In this document: piece after piece, positions 60,559 through 64,000 of the stretch
Layout: the number at the start of each line of letters is the position of its first letter
Numbering within the stretch: the stretch's first letter is position 1
Source: an uncultured Actinomycetes bacterium
GTDB lineage: Bacteria > Actinomycetota > Actinomycetes > Mycobacteriales > Nakamurellaceae
Length of the DNA stretch: 64,000 nucleotides
Direction of reading: 5' to 3'
Assembly: GCA_937926105.1 (NCBI GenBank)
Contig: CALANS010000210.1
Location: 1-64,000, forward strand
Notes under the pieces: generated by a model
Seen by the model: the letters and a program-made list of their open reading frames with translations, nothing else
What the model was told of the DNA's origin: nothing
Databases searched by the model: none
Program-made: the position numbers and the translations under genes

Positions 60559-61557
60559 ATGTTTGAAACTTTAGGTGTATCATGTGAACCGGGGTCAAAG
60601 GCCAGCGGCCGTCCGGTGATCGGCGAAACGCGTGACGGCTCGCCGATCTCGCTTCCAGTACGGATCGTGTCCGGTGCGTCAGATGGACCGGTGCTGTGCC
60701 TCACCGGCGTGATTCACGGCGACGAACTCAATGGATGGGCGGCGATCAACCGAATCTGCGACGAGGTCGACCCGAAGAAGTTGTCCGGCACCATCGTTGC
60801 CTTTCCTCTCTCGAATCCATTCGCGTTCATGACGAAGAGTCGCATCTCCGCACTGGACTACGAGCGACTGAATTTGAACCGCGTCTTTCCCGGCAACCCC
60901 AACGGTCTCATCACCGAACGCCTGGCAGCTGCCATCTATCAAGGCGGCATCGAAAAGGCGGACTACCACATTGACTTCCACGAGGGCGGCTACGACTTCA
61001 TCGCGCGATACTTGTGGGTGCAGCGGGTCGACAACCCCGAGATCGACGAAAAGAATGTAGACCTTGCTCGAGCTTTCGGAATGGGTGTGCCCATCAATCT
61101 CGTGACGCTAGCCCCGGACGCCAGGCGTCTCGGATATGGCGGGTCGTCCGGAGTCAGCGCCAACATGAGGGGGATTCCGTCGATCTGCAATGAACTGGGC
61201 GGTGCCGGCAGGCTGTGGCCGGAGCACGTAGAGACGTCCGTGAACGGCGTACGCAACGTCATGAAGCATATCGGCATGCTGTCCGGTGATCCGGTGACGG
61301 TCGAAGGACCGCAGCACCTGGCGTTGGAGAACAGCTGGCCGCGCCCGAAGCACGGCGGCTTCTGGGAGCAGGTCATTGGCCTCGGGGACATCGTCGAGGA
61401 GGGACAACTTGTCGGTCGCGTCCGCAACGCTTTCGGCGAGGTTGTCGAGGAGATGCATGCGCCCTATCGGTCGATCATTCTCGACATCCGCAATTCCGCC
61501 GCCATTATGACTGGCGAGTGGACGGTGAACTGCGCCCGCATTCCAGAGGATGCCTGA
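60559..61557 (+). CDS. AstE/aspartoacylase-like zinc deacylase, paralogue 3
   Basis: A 332-residue paralogue with the same metal ligands (HGDELNGW; IDFHEGGYDF). Divergence again concentrates after FIARYLWVQRVDNPEIDEKN and near LAPDARRLGYGGSSGVSA. The intergenic stretch before it (60486-60558) is visibly A/T-richer than the rest of the operon. GAGGAG is present, though 13 bases before ATG 60559. It is followed 43 bases later by the permease genes. Confidence 0.88.
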   Translation: MFETLGVSCEPGSKASGRPVIGETRDGSPISLPVRIVSGASDGPVLCLTGVIHGDELNGWAAINRICDEVDPKKLSGTIVAFPLSNPFAFMTKSRISALDYERLNLNRVFPGNPNGLITERLAAAIYQGGIEKADYHIDFHEGGYDFIARYLWVQRVDNPEIDEKNVDLARAFGMGVPINLVTLAPDARRLGYGGSSGVSANMRGIPSICNELGGAGRLWPEHVETSVNGVRNVMKHIGMLSGDPVTVEGPQHLALENSWPRPKHGGFWEQVIGLGDIVEEGQLVGRVRNAFGEVVEEMHAPYRSIILDIRNSAAIMTGEWTVNCARIPEDA

Positions 61558-61600
61558 GGCACCAACCTTCCACTGCTGATTACCCGGGAAGGGTCAGGGT

Positions 61601-62572
61601 TTGCGATATCTAGGGTACGTGGGCCGCCGGATCGGCCAGATGATCCCGGTCGTCCTGCTGATCGTGCTGATCAGCTTCCTGCTGATTCACCTGGCGCCGG
61701 GCGACCCGGCTCTGGTGTTTGCAGGACCGAACGCCGATCAGGCATATGTTGATCAATTGCGTCGAGAGCTCGGACTCGATCAGTCCCTGTGGGTGCAACT
61801 CATCGACTACCTGAGCAAGCTTTCGCGCGGTGATCTCGGGCAGTCGATGAGCTACCCGGGTTCCGTGTGGTCCGTCATCGCATCCCGTATCCCGGCCACG
61901 CTGCTGCTGGTCCTGTCCAGCCAGGTGATCGGTCTGGTTGTTGGCACAGTCGTTGGCACATTGGTAGCGCGTCGGCAGGGGTCGGCGCGAGACAATGTTG
62001 TCTCCACGATCGCGTTGGTTTTGTACTCGATCCCGGTGTTCTGGTCCGGCCTGGTGCTGATCCTGGTCTTTGCCGTGACGCTAGGTATCCTCCCCGCCTC
62101 CGGAATGCACAGCGCGTTCGGCTCGTCAGGTGGATTCGGGGGCGTCATCGACACGCTCAAGCATTTGGTACTGCCGGTGACTGCATTGAGCCTGTCCTTC
62201 ACGATCCCGACCTATCTGCGCATCGCTCGGGCGAGTGTCATCAGTATCGAGGGCGAGGACTTCATCACCACGGCACGATCTAAGGGACTCAACGAAACCA
62301 CAATTCTGTTTCGACATGTCCTGCGTAACGCGCTACTGCCCATCGTCACGATGGGTGGCATGTATATCGGTCTCAGCCTGAGTGGGGCCGTGCTCACCGA
62401 GACTGTCTTCAGCTGGCCCGGGATCGGGCAGTTGACCTACCAGGTCATCTTCAGTCGGGACTACCCCACCCTCCTCGGGGTCTTTCTGGTCTCGTCCATC
62501 GGAGTTGTAGTCGTGACACTGCTGACGGACATGTTATATGGCGCAATTGATCCAAGGGTGTCGCACAGATGA
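61601..62572 (+). CDS. ABC permease, DppB/OppB type
   Basis: A 323-residue permease from TTG 61601. Six helices include QMIPVVLLIVLISFLLIHLA. LAPGDPAL and RRELGLDQSLWVQ are DppB-type N-terminal markers, and the EAA-like loop is FITTARSKGLNETTILFRHV. It ends with an ATGA overlap with the second permease. Confidence 0.93.
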   Translation: MRYLGYVGRRIGQMIPVVLLIVLISFLLIHLAPGDPALVFAGPNADQAYVDQLRRELGLDQSLWVQLIDYLSKLSRGDLGQSMSYPGSVWSVIASRIPATLLLVLSSQVIGLVVGTVVGTLVARRQGSARDNVVSTIALVLYSIPVFWSGLVLILVFAVTLGILPASGMHSAFGSSGGFGGVIDTLKHLVLPVTALSLSFTIPTYLRIARASVISIEGEDFITTARSKGLNETTILFRHVLRNALLPIVTMGGMYIGLSLSGAVLTETVFSWPGIGQLTYQVIFSRDYPTLLGVFLVSSIGVVVVTLLTDMLYGAIDPRVSHR

Positions 62573-63483
62573 CTACGACAAGCGTTCACGCAGCGCCCAG
62601 CCTCGCGCCGGGCCGCCCTGGAGCGCCACGCCGCGGCAGGATGCGGAGCGGATGGCGGCGCTTCGCAAGGCGAAAGCTCGCCGTCATCGGGTTGGGCTTC
62701 GTCCTGCTCGTGTGCCTGGTAGCGCTGTTTGCTCCGGTTATCGCCCCGTACGGCGCGAACGAACAGACGACCTCTCTCTTGGCCGGCCCCAGCGGCGCTC
62801 ACCTGCTGGGTACGGACAATCTGGGGAGGGATGTGTTCAGCCGATTGGTCTGGGGCTCGCGCATGTCTCTGGCATTCGGCATCGTGGTGGCGGGCGTCTC
62901 CTTGCTCGTCGGTACGGTTGTCGGAGCTCTGGCCGGATATTTCGGTCGCTGGATCGACGACGTCCTGTCTCGTATCGTCGAAACCTTCATGATGATCCCA
63001 TCGCTGTTCCTGCTCATCGTGGTAGGTGCGCTTATCGGCCGTAACGTGGTGCTGATCATGATCGTGGCCGGGCTGACGCTCTGGCCGTCCAACGCCAGGC
63101 TGGCGCGGGCGCAGGTCCTCAGTCTCAAGCATGAGCTCTATGTCGACGCGGCCCGCCTGGCCGGTACCGGCAACGCCAGGATCCTGTTCGGACACGTCAT
63201 GCCGAATGGGTTGTACCCGGTGGTGGCGAACTCGACTCTTCAAGTAGGCAGCGCCGTTATCCTGGAGGCAAGTCTGAGCTTCCTTGGAGTGGGCAACGCA
63301 AACGTGGCCAGCTGGGGCTCAGTGTTGAAGTCCGGGCAGCCGTACCTAACCACTGGACCGTGGATCTGTTTGGCCGCAGGAATCGTTATTTCTCTCCTCG
63401 TCCTCGCGTTCAACCTATGCGGAGATGGCCTCAACGACATGCTCAGCGGCAAGGGTCAGGCGCCTCGTGGGGGCACGGCATGA
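62569..63483 (+). CDS. ABC permease, DppC/OppC type
   Basis: A 304-residue permease with the OppC N-terminal region RRKLAVIGLGFVLLVCLVAL and the motif HLLGTDNLGRDVFSRLVWGS. The EAA loop is LYVDAARLAGTGNARILFGH. It overlaps its upstream partner and the ATPase gene by four bases each. Confidence 0.93.
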   Translation: MTTTSVHAAPSLAPGRPGAPRRGRMRSGWRRFARRKLAVIGLGFVLLVCLVALFAPVIAPYGANEQTTSLLAGPSGAHLLGTDNLGRDVFSRLVWGSRMSLAFGIVVAGVSLLVGTVVGALAGYFGRWIDDVLSRIVETFMMIPSLFLLIVVGALIGRNVVLIMIVAGLTLWPSNARLARAQVLSLKHELYVDAARLAGTGNARILFGHVMPNGLYPVVANSTLQVGSAVILEASLSFLGVGNANVASWGSVLKSGQPYLTTGPWICLAAGIVISLLVLAFNLCGDGLNDMLSGKGQAPRGGTA

Positions 63484-64000
63484 GCCGGCAGGACAGTTCT
63501 TCGCTGCTGACTGTTGATGGGCTGTCGGTCACGTATTCAGGTGACCGTGGAGATGTCGTAGCGGTAGATGATGTGAGTTTCGATGTGCGTCCCGGTGAGG
63601 CACTAGGACTCGTCGGCGAGTCTGGCTGTGGTAAGAGTTCTATCGCGTTCGCACTCATGCGCCTCTTGCCGCGGGCAGGCCGTGCTGTGGGTTCGGTCAC
63701 CATAGATGGAACCGAGATCCTGGGGCTTGCGCCGGGGCAGATGCGGGGGATGCGCGGTCAGTCTCTCGGGATCGTTTTCCAGGCAGCGATGAACGCGCTC
63801 AATCCCGTCATGCGTATCCATGATCAAGTCGGTGAACCGTTGTGGCGGGTAGGTGATTCCAGCAAATCCGAGGCGCAGCGCAGGGCCATCGAGATGCTGG
63901 AGCAGGTGGGTCTACCGGCGAATCGGTGCACGTCCTACCCGCACGAACTCAGCGGTGGGCAGAAGCAGCGTGTGGTGATTGCCATGAGCCTGATCCGCCG
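63480..64000 (+). CDS. ABC ATP-binding protein, DppD/OppD type (cut by window edge)
   Basis: Only 173 codons are present; the frame is open at the right edge. It has Walker A LVGESGCGKSSIAFALM, Q-loop GIVFQAAMNALNPVMRIHDQ and signature HELSGGQKQRVVIAMSL. The Walker B and the C-terminal oligopeptide-transporter domain lie beyond the window. It overlaps the permease stop (ATGA) and completes the import complex, usually with a second ATPase. Confidence 0.92.
   Translation, partial: MSRQDSSSLLTVDGLSVTYSGDRGDVVAVDDVSFDVRPGEALGLVGESGCGKSSIAFALMRLLPRAGRAVGSVTIDGTEILGLAPGQMRGMRGQSLGIVFQAAMNALNPVMRIHDQVGEPLWRVGDSSKSEAQRRAIEMLEQVGLPANRCTSYPHELSGGQKQRVVIAMSLIR

Overview
The window is high-GC DNA with dense, often overlapping genes and many GTG starts. 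It carries the cell-division and signalling cluster typical of Actinomycetota: fhaA, fhaB, pstP, rodA, pbpA, pknA, pknB, with crgA, a class E sortase, a pabA/trpG amidotransferase, a rhomboid protease and a cyclophilin nearby, and tRNA-Leu(CAG) just upstream of fhaA. In this phylum the cluster normally lies close to the chromosomal origin, so this is very probably a chromosome segment near oriC. I cannot name the genus from sequence alone.

Layout. 1-4.1 kb: truncated TetR regulator, CocE-type hydrolase, FAD oxidoreductase and TMEM175-type channel. 4.1-6.9 kb: an orphan NarL-type response regulator beside a decayed histidine-kinase remnant, then a probable ADP-ribosyltransferase toxin. 7.0-20.7 kb: a catabolic island with an AcoX/NAD-kinase-like protein, a divergent two-subunit glycine-decarboxylase-like enzyme (no H or T protein in the window), a YtcJ-type amidohydrolase, a complete polyamine-type ABC transporter, a class III aminotransferase and a divergent PucR regulator. 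20.8-25.3 kb: membrane protein/ECF sigma/anti-sigma operon, a PAP2 phosphatase and a NarL-type two-component system. 25.4-33.8 kb: membrane protein, M18 aminopeptidase, secreted SLH protein, argininosuccinate synthase, small proteins, a TPM-domain protein and a lipoprotein. 34-41 kb: Fur/Zur regulator, DUF2020-like lipoprotein, cyclophilin, zinc-finger rhomboid, PH-domain protein, CrgA, DUF881 protein, sortase E and amidotransferase. 41.2-54.3 kb: HtrA-type protease, then the Ser/Thr kinase and cell-wall operon. 54.5-56.3 kb: tRNA-Leu followed by a small island holding a toxin-antitoxin pair and closed by a partial copy of the tRNA 3' end. 56.7 kb to the edge: an oligopeptide-type ABC operon that encodes three tandem paralogues of an AstE/aspartoacylase-like deacylase.

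How they work together. The kb 7-20 island looks like a regulated uptake-and-degradation unit for an amine or unusual amino acid. The kb 56-64 operon looks like uptake plus deacylation of N-acylated substrates. The pknA/pknB-pstP-fha genes form the usual phospho-signalling loop over rodA/pbpA wall synthesis.

Intergenic structure is unusually rich. There are three copies of a hairpin element with arms up to 26 bp and a conserved central core (23.3, 32.0 and 37.0 kb). A 24-bp and a 15-bp inverted repeat flank the Fur-family gene, a 17-bp perfect hairpin precedes pabA, and a hexanucleotide array follows the toxin gene. The best candidates for something undescribed are the divergent P-protein island, the triplicated deacylase operon, the ADP-ribosyltransferase and the hairpin family.
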